A stretch of 64,000 nt of DNA from Enterococcus casseliflavus NBRC 100478 (GCF_001544095.1 NZ_BCPT01000008.1:1-64000); one strand, 5' to 3'. Counted from the stretch's first letter, positions 1-9,217 are shown. Notes: generated from the sequence alone by a model not told the origin. Translations and numbers: made by a program.

Positions 1-1262
1 GATTCTAATTCTCATGTTCTCGAATGATTTAAATCCGTAGGATACTCGTTTCATTGTCTTTATGTGGGTATTCTTCGCTTCAATTTTTCCATTGGAATAA
101 GGATAGATCATTGCGTTGGTGATGCCTTCTTCATAGGTCAGAAGGTTTTGAAGCTTCTCCCGAAAGCCGTCATCTAACGTTTCGGGAAGTTCTGCCAATA
201 TGGAGAAAAATAAGTCAGGGTCTTTGTCTCGAAAGGCTTCAACTAATTCATGAAAAAAGGGATACGCCTCCTTCAGGGGCGTAGAAAACTCAAGCAAACG
301 ATCAATCATCATTGCTTCAGTAAGAAATGGGTATTTTGGTGCTCGGAAACTTTTCCATGTTTTGTATTCATAATGGTTGATGTTTGCACGATTTTTTAGC
401 AAAAAGCGCCAGTTCTTTTTCAGTTTTTCTGCATGGCTTTTCTGCCCAGCTTTACGAAGTTCATTCATTTCACGGATACGCAACTCATTGAACGCTTGAT
501 TCATGTGTTTGACAATATGAAACCGATCAATCACTACTTTCGCATTTGGCAGAACACGTTTGGTGAGCTGGAAGTAGGCAGCGTTCATGTCTGTAACCAA
601 GAATTCTACTTCTTCTGGATTGGTACAACCTAAGAAATAGCTTGTTAATCGGGGTAATTTACGCGTAGGCAAAACATCAATTAATTTTCCTGTTTCGCCA
701 TCTGCGCAAATAAAGCTCATCTTATCTTCTATGGAAGCGTGCGAACGAAATTCATCAACCATCAATACACTGGGGAGAATCATTTTAGATTGCTTTGGCA
801 AATAGCTTTTAAACTCTTTCAACGTACGAATAACGGTGGTCAAAGATACCTGACAGCTTTTCGCAATAAAAGATAAAGATACTTTTTCAGTCAGTAAAGA
901 AGCAATTTTATATCTAACATGATTTGCGATTGAATGTCTGGGTTGGACAAAATAACTTTGAGCCGTCCAATGGGTGCGACAGTTTTTACAGGTATAGCGT
1001 TGCTTTTTAGGCGCATAACCAAAGGCATATGATTGTATTGTTCAAAACGGACAATCGTTTCCTTTTTTCCATTTTTCACTATAATTGCTTTCCCGTTTCC
1101 ATCTACCACAGTAGTACCACAACTTCTACAAGCACGAGGAGTAGGCGAGAGAACCGCATCGACGACCAACGTCTTTTTCTTCTGAAGGGTCTCGTAAGAG
1201 ACCTCTGTAATCATCAAATCTTTCTCTATTATTCTCAGCATTTTTTTGATAGAATCATTCAT
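1..1262 (-). pseudogene. ISL3-family transposase, frameshifted and truncated by window edge
   Basis: This is the DDE transposase of the IS. The N-terminus (ATG at 1262) has the zinc-ribbon start CRSCG, and the frame then breaks near a run of five T at 1004-1008 (A on the coding strand). Adding one base there restores the expected second cysteine pair (TCKNC) and an open frame to the window edge. In that frame I read MVDEF, VVIDRFH and KIEAKN, which fit the catalytic Asp, Asp and Glu of the family. About ten C-terminal residues lie beyond position 1. A single indel in a homopolymer means either recent inactivation or a sequencing error. The rest of the reading frame is intact, so the copy is young. 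Confidence 0.85.
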
Positions 1263-1267
1263 ATAGC

Positions 1268-1324
1268 ATATCGTTCTCTCAGTTGTTTATTTTGTGGTGA
1301 TTTAATCATACTAGAGAACGATAT
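1268..1324 (-). promoter_or_regulatory. 12-bp inverted repeat upstream of the transposase start
   Basis: The sequence at 1268-1279 is the exact reverse complement of 1313-1324, with a 33-nt loop. It lies 6 nt upstream of the transposase ATG. In RNA entering from outside the element it would fold over the translation start region, a known way for IS elements to limit read-through expression. The pairing is seen; the role is inferred. Confidence 0.45.
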
Positions 1325-1378
1325 ATTTTTTAATACCTAAAATGAAAATGGGACTGAAGAATCAATTCTGATTCATCA

Positions 1379-1757
1379 GTCCCATAAATTATAGAGTCAG
1401 ATTTTTTGTTATCTCACATTGATTAATTGATTGATCAAAAAGATTCTAATTCTCATGTTCTCGAATGATTTAAATCCGTAGGATACTCGTTTCATTGTCT
1501 TTATGTGGGTATTCTTCGCTTCTATTTTTCCATTGGAATAAGGATAGATCATTGCGTTGGTGATGCCTTCTTCATAGGTAAGGAGGTTTTGAAACTTTTC
1601 CCGAAAGCTGTCATCTAACGTTTCGGGAAGTTCTGCCAATAAGGAGAAAAATAAGTCAGGGTCTTTGTCTCGAAAGGCTTCAACTAATTCATGAAAAAAG
1701 GGATACGCCTCCTTCCAGGGCGTAGAAAAGTCAAGCAATCGATCAATCATCATCGTT
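1379..1757 (-). pseudogene. ISL3-family transposase remnant, copy B (C-terminal part)
   Basis: Positions 1442-1757 are nearly identical to 1-316, so this is the C-terminal third of a second transposase in the same orientation as copy A, ending at the stop at 1409. Homology stops abruptly after the codons for MMIDRLL, where sequence resembling another IS terminus begins. A 164-codon frame running 1409-1903 joins this fragment to the next remnant and is a chimera, not a gene. The left terminus of the element is placed at about 1379 (GTCCCAT). Confidence 0.8.
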
Positions 1758-1760
1758 TCT

Positions 1761-1903
1761 GTCCCATAAAAATTATAGAGGCTGATTTTTTGAGGAGAAT
1801 GATTAGGCGGTTGAGAAATAGAAAGCCTTATTCTCATTACACGATATAAATATCTTTTGATGTCATGTTGTAACAGGAAACTTGAAATGCTTTTAATTTT
1901 CAC
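1761..1903 (-). mobile_element. Third ISL3-type remnant, copy C (3' end only)
   Basis: From 1761 the sequence GTCCCATAAA...ATTATAGAG...TGATTTTTTG closely follows the 3' end of copy B at 1379-1405. Translated, it gives MRIR, then a diverged tail where the other copies have MRIRIFLINQLINVR followed by a stop. This marks the end of another related element in the same orientation, inserted into or recombined with copy B. Only about 100 bp can be recognised, and the right boundary is uncertain. Confidence 0.55.
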
Positions 1904-2482
1904 TTTATAGATAATGGGATTATAAGAAGTCTGTTAAAATAAAATTTCGCTTTTTTACCAAAAAAATATTCATATAATTATATTATGATTAAAATAAAAA
2001 AAGGTGATAAATCAAGCAGCATTCTTTTTTAATTTACCTCTACTCACAATATAGTTGATTTAATAAATATTAAAGTAATAATCGCTCTTTAAAGAATCGA
2101 TGTAAAAAAGGTATTTTAAGAAAACTTTTTTATGTACAAAAGTAGTATAAACGAGAGGATATTATGATTGACTTGCAATTCTGTCATGCAGGTCACCTTA
2201 GAAAGTGTAATTTGGCTGATACATAAAAAGTGGTTGTGGACAATCAAGAAAAATCTCCCCTCTTCCAGTTGCTACTATATATTTTTTATTTTAAGAGCGG
2301 ATGTGAAATATTGTTGTTATTTGAAAAAAGAGTTTATAGATTAGACCAGCAAAATATTTTTGGATTTTGAATCGTGTTTAAAAAAAATATTAGATTTCTA
2401 TCAGAATATATTATTTCAAAAACTACTTAATCATATAGCTAACAAGAAAGTGATCTTTCTGACATGTTGCTTTGAGCAAGCG
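1904..2482. other. AT-rich stretch without a recognisable gene
   Basis: This stretch has no open frame of convincing length, no tRNA-like element and no recognised repeat. It is strongly AT-rich and probably decayed sequence between the IS remnants and the polysaccharide region. Confidence 0.5.
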
Positions 2483-2520
2483 AAAAAAAAGACAAAAACA
2501 TCACTTGGATGCTTTTGTCG
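2483..2520 (-). terminator. Rho-independent terminator of the LtaS-like gene
   Basis: Stem 2491-2502 pairs with 2508-2519 (11 of 12) around a 5-nt loop. On the minus strand it is followed by eight T (A run at 2483-2490). It lies about 50 bp past the stop of the minus-strand gene. Confidence 0.85.
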
Positions 2521-2568
2521 GGGCGATTTATGAAGTATTCCATGCAGCAGCGATCGATATATTTTTCA

Positions 2569-4371
2569 CTAATTATTACTATTTGTATTTATGGTAAGAT
2601 CCGAACCTTTCATTATATACTTATTATAAAAACTTGAGTTTTTACTTAATTCAGAGGTAAATGTCTCGTATCCCAAGAATTCCATTAAAGTATTAGTATC
2701 AGAATATAAATTAGTACCTAGTCCTATTCGGTCGCCTTCTATTTGTACGCCTAGTGCGGCCAATGTTGTAGGGAAAAGATCGAGTGTGCTAAATTGACGC
2801 TCAGTGTTATTTAATGTAGTAATAGGAGAGTTGATGAATAAATTAAAAACCGTTCTCTGGTAAGTTTCTTCTATTGAAGCGAAGTAACCTTGGTCCATAT
2901 TTAAATGGTCTCCAGCAATAACAATAGTTGTATTTTCATAAAATGGCTGTGCTTTTATCCAAGCAATAAAGTCGCCAATCATCTGATCCGAATAATAAAT
3001 AACATTGCTAAGCTGTTCATCAAAAATCTCAGGTGTATTTTCATTTTTGTATCCATCTGGAAAATGAGTATCTGCCGTTAGCATAGTCAAATTAAATGGC
3101 TGGTCTAGTGATGCTTGTTCCAAAAGTGTGTTTTTCGCAAATTCAAAGAGTTTCTCATCCTCATATCCCCACCATACTTTTCTATCTTTTGGTATCCAAC
3201 CATGGTCATTAGCATAATTATAATCCCGTATCTCGTAGTCTCCATGTTGCTCATAAAATTTCTTCCTACCGCCAAAATCGGCGTCTGACCCCAATAATAA
3301 AATTTGGTTATATCCGTTGTCATGTAATATGTCACCTATAGAGGTAATTCCTGGCATGAAATGTTCAGTATTGCCATAGTCGTTTTCACTATATCCGCCG
3401 GTCACACGTAAAGGCACGCCTGTGCTTTGTCCAACCATTCCTCCTACCGTAAATCCAACACCAGGAACTTGAATTGCCCCTCCTAACAGCTTTTGGTTGG
3501 AGAAATTTAGTCCATCTGAATATGAGAGTTCTGTGATATTAGGCATTAAATTTTCTTGTTGGGCGCCTCCAACAGCTGACGAAAGATAAGTTGTCTCTAA
3601 GGACTCAACAAAAATATAAATCAAGTTTCTCTTGTCCTCAGGAAAAGTTATAGAAATCGAATTTGGATCAACATAAAAATCTTCATATATAGTTGATTTT
3701 TCAAAAAAGTAAGCTTTCAATTCATTAAAACCAAGTTTATTAAGGCCTAATACTATATTTGCTAACAATAAAATTACTGTAAAAAAAATAGAAAGAAAGC
3801 ATGATTTTTTTGAAAATTTGACTATTCTAGTGGTTTTCGAAGAACGAATCATAATCATGAAATAGAGTAGAATGATGATAATTTGTGTAATGACTATAGA
3901 GTTTAGTAAAGGACCTAAAAGATATGCGTAAATCTGTCCTTGATCAGTTCCAGTTAGCGGTTGAGAAAGTGTATAAAAAATTTCATCTATTCCAACGTTT
4001 CCGAAGTAGCTTTTAGTCCAATAGGCGCTATTAGAGGCCAAAAAACCTAAAAATGTCAACAATATCAGTAGTAGTGAAAGTGCAACATATTTTTTATCAA
4101 TCTTTATAGGTTTCTCAAGCCAATAGTTTGAACCAAATCTAAAAATTGCATAGAAAATTATCGCAAGGACTAATGAGAGTATGGTCCTTACAACCGTACC
4201 ATTTTCTGAAACCCTTTCTAAAAAAAGTACGACTCGAGTAAAATTGGATGAAATAAAAGTACTAAGGGTGAAATGAAAGCTAGCAATAAAAAAAGCGAAA
4301 AAAAGCCGCTTCAAAAAGGTAGAGCGACAGTAAAAAAACAAAATAAAAAAAAGACCCAGGCTTATAAGCAT
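2569..4371 (-). CDS. LtaS-like membrane sulfatase / phosphoglycerol transferase family protein
   Basis: This 600-residue protein has about five membrane segments in the first 210 residues, followed by an extracellular alkaline-phosphatase-fold (sulfatase) domain. The residues that hold Mn and the phosphoglycerol intermediate in LtaS appear to be present: Glu256 in FVESLE, Thr308 in GFTVGG, His437 in ADTHF, and Asp488-His489 in AGDHL. LtaS enzymes move glycerol-phosphate from phosphatidylglycerol onto lipoteichoic acid; cassette-borne relatives decorate surface polysaccharides with phosphoglycerol. Lying next to a glycosyltransferase cassette but on the opposite strand, this copy more likely modifies that polymer than makes LTA. 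It has its own terminator. Family assignment is firm; the substrate is inferred. Confidence 0.85.
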   Translation of the reverse strand: MLISLGLFFILFFYCRSTFLKRLFFAFFIASFHFTLSTFISSNFTRVVLFLERVSENGTVVRTILSLVLAIIFYAIFRFGSNYWLEKPIKIDKKYVALSLLLILLTFLGFLASNSAYWTKSYFGNVGIDEIFYTLSQPLTGTDQGQIYAYLLGPLLNSIVITQIIIILLYFMIMIRSSKTTRIVKFSKKSCFLSIFFTVILLLANIVLGLNKLGFNELKAYFFEKSTIYEDFYVDPNSISITFPEDKRNLIYIFVESLETTYLSSAVGGAQQENLMPNITELSYSDGLNFSNQKLLGGAIQVPGVGFTVGGMVGQSTGVPLRVTGGYSENDYGNTEHFMPGITSIGDILHDNGYNQILLLGSDADFGGRKKFYEQHGDYEIRDYNYANDHGWIPKDRKVWWGYEDEKLFEFAKNTLLEQASLDQPFNLTMLTADTHFPDGYKNENTPEIFDEQLSNVIYYSDQMIGDFIAWIKAQPFYENTTIVIAGDHLNMDQGYFASIEETYQRTVFNLFINSPITTLNNTERQFSTLDLFPTTLAALGVQIEGDRIGLGTNLYSDTNTLMEFLGYETFTSELSKNSSFYNKYIMKGSDLTINTNSNN

Positions 4372-4391
4372 TTAAAAAATCCTCCCAGAAA

Positions 4392-4407
4392 AAACTGTTT
4401 TAGAAAT
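4392..4407 (+). repeat. Left arm of a 16-bp inverted repeat bounding the polysaccharide genes
   Basis: This 16-mer (AAACTGTTTTAGAAAT) is the exact reverse complement of 9217-9232. The two arms sit just outside the plus-strand cassette 4608-9217. In AT-rich DNA one such pair in 64 kb could arise by chance; only the placement makes it notable. Confidence 0.4.
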
Positions 4408-4527
4408 AAGTGTCGTTAGCAAAAAGTTTAATATAAATCTTCGATTAAGTAAATTATTTCATTAAATACAATCTTAAAAAGATGAAGTATGATAAAGTAA
4501 GAAAAGGTTATATATTTTATTTGATTA

Positions 4528-4556
4528 TTGAGATTTATTTAGAAGTCGAGTATAAT
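4528..4556 (+). promoter_or_regulatory. Sigma-A type promoter of the polysaccharide cassette
   Basis: A TTGAGA -35 at 4528 and a TATAAT -10 at 4551 are separated by 17 bp, about 50 bp upstream of the first glycosyltransferase start. All five plus-strand cassette genes follow closely, so this probably drives the operon. Confidence 0.65.
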
Positions 4557-4607
4557 TTTAAAGATTGAGTTTGTAGCGGCAGCTCTAGAATAGGAAAGGG
4601 GAAGAGA

Positions 4608-5390
4608 ATGCATACCTTTGTAATTTGTGCATATAAGGAATCGCCATTTTTAATAAAATGTATTGAATCTTGTAAGAATCAGACGAGTGTTTTAAATAAT
4701 AATTCCAAGATAATAATGTACACAAGCACGCCAAACGAATATATAAAGAAAATTTCTGGACAATATGGGATCCCTTTATTTATAAAAGAGGGAGGCAGTA
4801 TTGGAAAGGATTGGAACAATGCTTTGTCTGTGGTAGAAACAAGATATGCGACAATTATTCATCAAGACGATCTCTACTTGTCAAACTATGGAGAAAAAAT
4901 ATTGAATTCTTTCGAAGAAAACAATAATCTTAATATAGTATTTTGTGATTATGAAGAAATTGATGAGCAAGACAACATAAGAGAACGGAATGTTAATTTG
5001 AAAATAAAGACCTTCGGATTGCATTTACTGAGTTTGTTGCCATACAAGAAATATCAGCGCAGAATATATGCTTTTGGTAATTTTATATGTTGCCCAGCTG
5101 TATCATATGATTTAGATCGGTTAAAAGATTTTTCTTTTAATGAATCTTTAAGAATGGCGGTTGATTGGGATGCTTGGGAACGCATAATGAAGCGCCATGG
5201 AGAAATATTATACATTCCTGAACGTTTGATGTATCATCGTATCCACTCAGAATCAGAAACAACGGTTAATACAGTTTCAAAGACAAGAGAAGCTGAGGAA
5301 TACGAATTGTACCAACGTTACTGGGGAAAGACTATTGCGAAGTTATTGATGAAATATTATGTTAATAACCAAAAGAGCAATCAACTATGA
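4608..5390 (+). CDS. Family 2 glycosyltransferase
   Basis: This 260-residue cytoplasmic GT-A enzyme is the first gene of the cassette and is preceded by an AGGAAAGGGG ribosome site. It has the GT2 N-terminal strand (FVICAYKESPFL), an HQDD metal/nucleotide motif at 85-88, and the conserved acceptor-side Asp in MAVDWDAWERI. GT2 enzymes of this size add one sugar to a lipid-linked repeat unit at the inner face of the membrane. The sugar donor cannot be read from sequence. The gene is strongly AT-rich compared with genes after 9.3 kb, in keeping with horizontal acquisition of surface-polysaccharide genes. Confidence 0.85.
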   Translation: MHTFVICAYKESPFLIKCIESCKNQTSVLNNNSKIIMYTSTPNEYIKKISGQYGIPLFIKEGGSIGKDWNNALSVVETRYATIIHQDDLYLSNYGEKILNSFEENNNLNIVFCDYEEIDEQDNIRERNVNLKIKTFGLHLLSLLPYKKYQRRIYAFGNFICCPAVSYDLDRLKDFSFNESLRMAVDWDAWERIMKRHGEILYIPERLMYHRIHSESETTVNTVSKTREAEEYELYQRYWGKTIAKLLMKYYVNNQKSNQL

Positions 5391-5409
5391 AAATAAGGAT
5401 GAGATAAAA

Positions 5410-6135
5410 TTGAATCCCAAAATATTGTTAATCATTCCAGCCTATAATGAGGCGGACGGTATTGAAGATGTTATCCGCAAAGTAAATGATTATAGAAAAA
5501 ATTATAAATATATCCTTGATTACATTGTAATAAACGACGGCTCAACTGACAATGAAGAAGAAATCCTTCGAAAAAATGATATCAACCATGTTGAACTTGT
5601 TAATAATCTTGGTATTGGTGGAGCAGTTCAGACCGGGTACATTTATGCTTTAGAAAATGATTACGACATCGCTGTTCAGTTTGATGGGGATGGACAGCAT
5701 GATATTCAAAGTCTACCTAATTTGATAGAGCCTCTCATAAATGACGTAGCTGATTTTACTGTTGGTTCAAGATTTGTTTCTGATAGTAAATCTAGTTTTA
5801 AATCCACTGGTGCCAGGCAGGCAGGAATAAAAATTTTATCCAATTTAATTTATATGCTGACTGGTCTAAGAATAAAGGATGTTACAAGCGGTTATCGAGC
5901 GGGCAACAGAAAAGTTATAGAACAATTTGTTAGTAGATACCCAAGTCAATATCCAGAACCTGAGAGTTATATGCATTTAATTGCGAAAAACATTAGAGTA
6001 AAAGAAGTCGGCGTTAGAATGTTTGAGAGGACTAGTGGGAAATCAAGCATTCATTTGTTGGACTCAGTTGCCTATATGTTTAATGTTTCGATCTCTATAT
6101 TGATTGCTTCTTTGATTGAGAGGGAGGATAAGTAA
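5410..6135 (+). CDS. DPM1/GtrB-type family 2 glycosyltransferase
   Basis: This is a polyprenyl-phosphate sugar transferase-like GT2 of 241 residues. I chose the TTG at 5410: it has AAGGATGAG upstream at good spacing, gives the expected start PKILLIIPAYNEADG, and avoids the 32-bp overlap that an ATG at 5359 would make. The DGDGQHD motif (about residues 92-98) is the UDP/GDP-sugar and metal site typical of dolichyl-phosphate mannosyl/glucosyl transferases. No C-terminal membrane anchor is evident; the next gene, a DUF2304 membrane protein, commonly sits beside such soluble forms and may recruit it to the membrane. Part of the cassette operon. Confidence 0.85.
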   Translation: MNPKILLIIPAYNEADGIEDVIRKVNDYRKNYKYILDYIVINDGSTDNEEEILRKNDINHVELVNNLGIGGAVQTGYIYALENDYDIAVQFDGDGQHDIQSLPNLIEPLINDVADFTVGSRFVSDSKSSFKSTGARQAGIKILSNLIYMLTGLRIKDVTSGYRAGNRKVIEQFVSRYPSQYPEPESYMHLIAKNIRVKEVGVRMFERTSGKSSIHLLDSVAYMFNVSISILIASLIEREDK

Positions 6136-6136
6136 T

Positions 6137-6493
6137 ATGCCAATACAGCTCCAAATAATTGCTATTTTTTTAGCAATTGGTTTTTTATTGTTAACGATAT
6201 TTTTAATTCGGAAAGATCATGCAGAAGTCAGACAAATGAATAAGTGGTTATTTTTAAGCGTAATCATGATTTTTGGCGCTTTGTTTCCCAGTTTAGGAAC
6301 AAAAATTGCTCACTCATTTGGTATCACCACACTGACTTCATTAGCATTGTTTACATTAACTGCTTTTTTGTTATTTATTGCTTTAACAAGCAGTATTGCC
6401 TTGATAAATACCCAACGTCAAATTAAAACATTGACACAGCAATTGTCACTTTTAAAACATGAAATAAATAAATTAAAAAAGGAGAAACAATGA
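6137..6493 (+). CDS. DUF2304 family small membrane protein
   Basis: This 118-residue protein has three hydrophobic segments (roughly residues 5-25, 33-53 and 64-90) and a charged C-terminal tail. I start at ATG 6137 because GGGAGGA precedes it and the upstream gene stops at 6135. DUF2304 proteins usually accompany DPM1-like glycosyltransferases in polysaccharide clusters; their exact role is not established. The stop overlaps the next start (ATGA), so the two are translationally coupled. Confidence 0.75.
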   Translation: MPIQLQIIAIFLAIGFLLLTIFLIRKDHAEVRQMNKWLFLSVIMIFGALFPSLGTKIAHSFGITTLTSLALFTLTAFLLFIALTSSIALINTQRQIKTLTQQLSLLKHEINKLKKEKQ

Positions 6494-7596
6494 GAGGCGT
6501 ATATCTATCGCAAGATTTATCGCATGCTGGTGGTATAGAGAAAAAAATCTATAAACAAATCGAAGAATTTGAAAAGAACAATTTTACTATATATAAGGCG
6601 ATTAATCCCAAGAGAAATATATTTCACCTAATTCGCAATGTTATCCCATTTTTTTCTAAACAATATTTTATGTCTGATAATATTAATTGGATTGAATATG
6701 ACTTTGTTTATATAAGAAAAGGCGCCGTCTTAGACAAAAGTGTTATTGACTTATTAACTAAAATAAAATTACAGAATCCGCAGATTCTTATTATTATGGA
6801 AATTCCGACATATCCTTACATAAATGAATTCAAGGGTTTGCTTAAATGGATTATAAAAAGCAAAGAAAAATTATGGGTTCCTAAGTTGAAATTGTATGTT
6901 GATTTGTTCGTTACTTATTCCGACGATAAAAAAATCTATGATATTCCATGCTTAAATATTTCAAATGCATACGACTTTCCGGAGCGTCCGCCATTAATTA
7001 AATGTTCGAGTGATTCAATACAACTCTTAGGCGTAGCTGCGCTATGCTTTTACCATGGTTATGATAGAGTCATCGAAGGGTTGAATAATTATTATCAATC
7101 AAGTAAATCACAACGCCAGATTCAGTTTCAACTAGTTGGTGATGGTCCTGTGCTTAAAGAATATGAACAATTGGTTAAAAAATATCAATTAGAAGACAAG
7201 GTTACGTTTCATGGTAGAATAGCATTTTCCGATTTAGATCGATTTTATCAGACAGCAGATATTGGAATTGACTCTTTGGCTCGTCATAGATCGGGTGTTT
7301 TTTATAATAGTAGTTTAAAAGGAAAGGAATATTTAGCAAAAGGTTTACCTATTATATCAGGGGTTAAAACAGAGCTGGATTCAGAAAATTTATCTTTTTA
7401 TTACAAAATTCCCAATGACGATACACCGCTAGATATTGAAAAAGTCGTTGAATGGTATGATTCTTTGAGAAAAAACATGTCGAAGAAAGAACTGACAAAC
7501 TTCATATACAAATATGGTAAGTCAAACTATACGTTTGAAAAAACGTTTCAGCCTGTGGTGGATTATTTAAAAGAACGAGAGACTAAAAGAAAATAA
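6490..7596 (+). CDS. GT4-type (GT-B fold) glycosyltransferase
   Basis: This 368-residue enzyme overlaps the preceding gene by 4 nt and has AGGAGAAA upstream. The N-terminus SQDLSHAGGIEKKI resembles the glycine-rich acceptor loop of GT4 enzymes. The C-terminal half has the nucleotide-sugar domain signature QLVGDGPVLKEYEQL, VTFHGRI and the KGKEYLAKGLPII region, where the usual EX7E motif is only partly kept. It probably adds another sugar to the lipid-linked unit made by the two GT2 enzymes upstream. Donor unknown. Confidence 0.8.
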   Translation: MRGVYLSQDLSHAGGIEKKIYKQIEEFEKNNFTIYKAINPKRNIFHLIRNVIPFFSKQYFMSDNINWIEYDFVYIRKGAVLDKSVIDLLTKIKLQNPQILIIMEIPTYPYINEFKGLLKWIIKSKEKLWVPKLKLYVDLFVTYSDDKKIYDIPCLNISNAYDFPERPPLIKCSSDSIQLLGVAALCFYHGYDRVIEGLNNYYQSSKSQRQIQFQLVGDGPVLKEYEQLVKKYQLEDKVTFHGRIAFSDLDRFYQTADIGIDSLARHRSGVFYNSSLKGKEYLAKGLPIISGVKTELDSENLSFYYKIPNDDTPLDIEKVVEWYDSLRKNMSKKELTNFIYKYGKSNYTFEKTFQPVVDYLKERETKRK

Positions 7597-7684
7597 ATTT
7601 TACTTTGTTGGTTTGCTATCCAATGGTTCAATCAGCGAGATATTGAGTAAAGAAAATAAAATTTATTTAGTTGAAAGGATTCTA

Positions 7685-9217
7685 ATGGAAAATAATCAAA
7701 CAAAAAACTTATTTAAGAACTCATTTATCACTGGAGTTATTTTTGTAATTCAGATGATTATGAGTTTTGTTACAAGAACTCTTTTTATTAAATTCTTAGG
7801 TGTTGAAATACTGGGATTCAATGGTGTAATAAGTAATATTTTGATGGTTCTATCTGTTGCTGAGCTAGGGATAGGACCTGCCTTGATTTTTTCGCTTTAT
7901 AAACCTTTAGCGGAAAATGAAGTCGAACTAGTGAAAATTCTGATGAAATTTTATAAAAAAATATATACTTTGATTGGCTTAATAATTGCAGGACTAGGGC
8001 TCGTTCTAATCCCTTTTTTACCCTTTATCGTAGATAGTTCTGCTCAGATTGATCATCTGTATTTGTATTATTTATTGTTTTTATCAAATACAGTAGTGTC
8101 ATATTTCTTCACTTATAAAAGAAGTATAATTATAGCAGATCAAAAGAACTATATAGTAGCTTCAAATGACTTTTTATATTGGATGATGTTTCAAATCTCA
8201 AGTTGTTTTGCTATAATGCTATATAGTAGCTTTACTGCGTATCTGATCTTTCAACTTTTAAGTACGATAGCTGCTAATCTAAGTATTTCTTTTATAGCGG
8301 ATAAAAAGTTTCCTTATCTTAAGGATAAACCCAGTGATACACAGTTGCCGCAAAATTTAAAATCTGAAATAAAGAAAAACACAATTGGTCAATTTACCAA
8401 TAAAATAGGAACTATGGTTGTTAACGGAACTGACAACATCCTTATTTCAATTTTTATAGGTTTATCTCAAGTAGGAATGTATGTGAACTACACGTTAATA
8501 GTTACTTCCGTTACAAATTTAATCAATCAGATTATTAATTCAATGACCGCTACAATTGGAAACGTCGGAATAACTGGTTCCCGTTCAGATTCAGTGCGTA
8601 TGTTTGAAAATCATCTTTTTTTTGTTCATTCTATCGGCTACTTTTGTAGTTTCTATTTGATTGTGTTGTTTAACCCATTTATTATTCTTTGGCTTGGCAG
8701 TAAATTTACGTTTAGTTTTTTTACAGTAATATTAATTGTTTTAAATTTTTCTATAACAATTTCGAGGAAAAGTGCGCTTAGCTTTATTGATGCTTATGGA
8801 TTGGCATGGTACCAGAAGTATAAACCGGTTTTCGAATCTATAGTGAATTTGGGACTTTCTATACTTTTCATCACAGTGTTCCATCTAGGCGTTGATGGGG
8901 TTTTGTTAGGAACCATCATATCCAGCATAACGATTTCATGTTGGTTTGAACCATATGTTTTATACAAACATGGTTTTTCTGAACCGTTTAAAAAGTTTGC
9001 AATATTAGCTGTTAAAAATTATGGCACAACAGTAATAGGCTTAATATTGGCAATTGTAACAGCTCTATTGACATCAGAGCTTAGAGGATTTCAAGGTTTT
9101 ATTCTCCAAATTTTAATCACAAGTACAATATTAATATCTTCATTTATTGCTATTAATATTAAACGAAGAGAATTTCGTTGGTTCCTACACCTTGTTTTAA
9201 GAAAAAAACATAATTAA
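7685..9217 (+). CDS. Wzx-like polysaccharide flippase (MATE/PST superfamily)
   Basis: This is a 510-residue integral membrane protein with about 12-14 hydrophobic segments along its length. The start at ATG 7685 follows GAAAGGA and begins MENNQTKNLFKNSFITGVIF, a normal PST N-terminus; an in-frame ATG at 7613 would add 24 polar residues without a ribosome site. Wzx proteins move undecaprenyl-diphosphate-linked repeat units across the membrane. It is the last gene of the cassette. There is no Wzy polymerase or initiating sugar-phosphate transferase here, so the cassette must work with genes elsewhere (for example an Epa-type backbone locus). Confidence 0.85.
   Translation: MENNQTKNLFKNSFITGVIFVIQMIMSFVTRTLFIKFLGVEILGFNGVISNILMVLSVAELGIGPALIFSLYKPLAENEVELVKILMKFYKKIYTLIGLIIAGLGLVLIPFLPFIVDSSAQIDHLYLYYLLFLSNTVVSYFFTYKRSIIIADQKNYIVASNDFLYWMMFQISSCFAIMLYSSFTAYLIFQLLSTIAANLSISFIADKKFPYLKDKPSDTQLPQNLKSEIKKNTIGQFTNKIGTMVVNGTDNILISIFIGLSQVGMYVNYTLIVTSVTNLINQIINSMTATIGNVGITGSRSDSVRMFENHLFFVHSIGYFCSFYLIVLFNPFIILWLGSKFTFSFFTVILIVLNFSITISRKSALSFIDAYGLAWYQKYKPVFESIVNLGLSILFITVFHLGVDGVLLGTIISSITISCWFEPYVLYKHGFSEPFKKFAILAVKNYGTTVIGLILAIVTALLTSELRGFQGFILQILITSTILISSFIAINIKRREFRWFLHLVLRKKHN

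Larger units (their letters stand above)
1..1354 (-). mobile_element. ISL3-family insertion sequence, copy A, cut by the window edge
   Basis: This element carries an ISL3-type transposase read on the minus strand. Its right terminus is placed at about 1348-1354 (ATGGGAC), because the neighbouring copies begin with the complementary GTCCCAT at 1379 and 1761. The left terminus lies outside the window. A 12-bp inverted repeat (1268-1279 with 1313-1324) lies just upstream of the transposase start. Terminal bases and any target duplication are inferred, not proven. Confidence 0.8.

Noticed and set aside
1409-1903. A 164-codon minus-strand open frame beginning MKIKSISSFLLQ
   Set aside because: It joins the tail of one IS remnant to the C-terminal part of another transposase. 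The junction falls exactly at the IS end motif, so it is a chimera and not a gene.
2100-2480. Short open frames in the AT-rich gap left of the LtaS-like gene
   Set aside because: None has a ribosome site, reasonable length or codon bias. Stop codons are dense on all frames.
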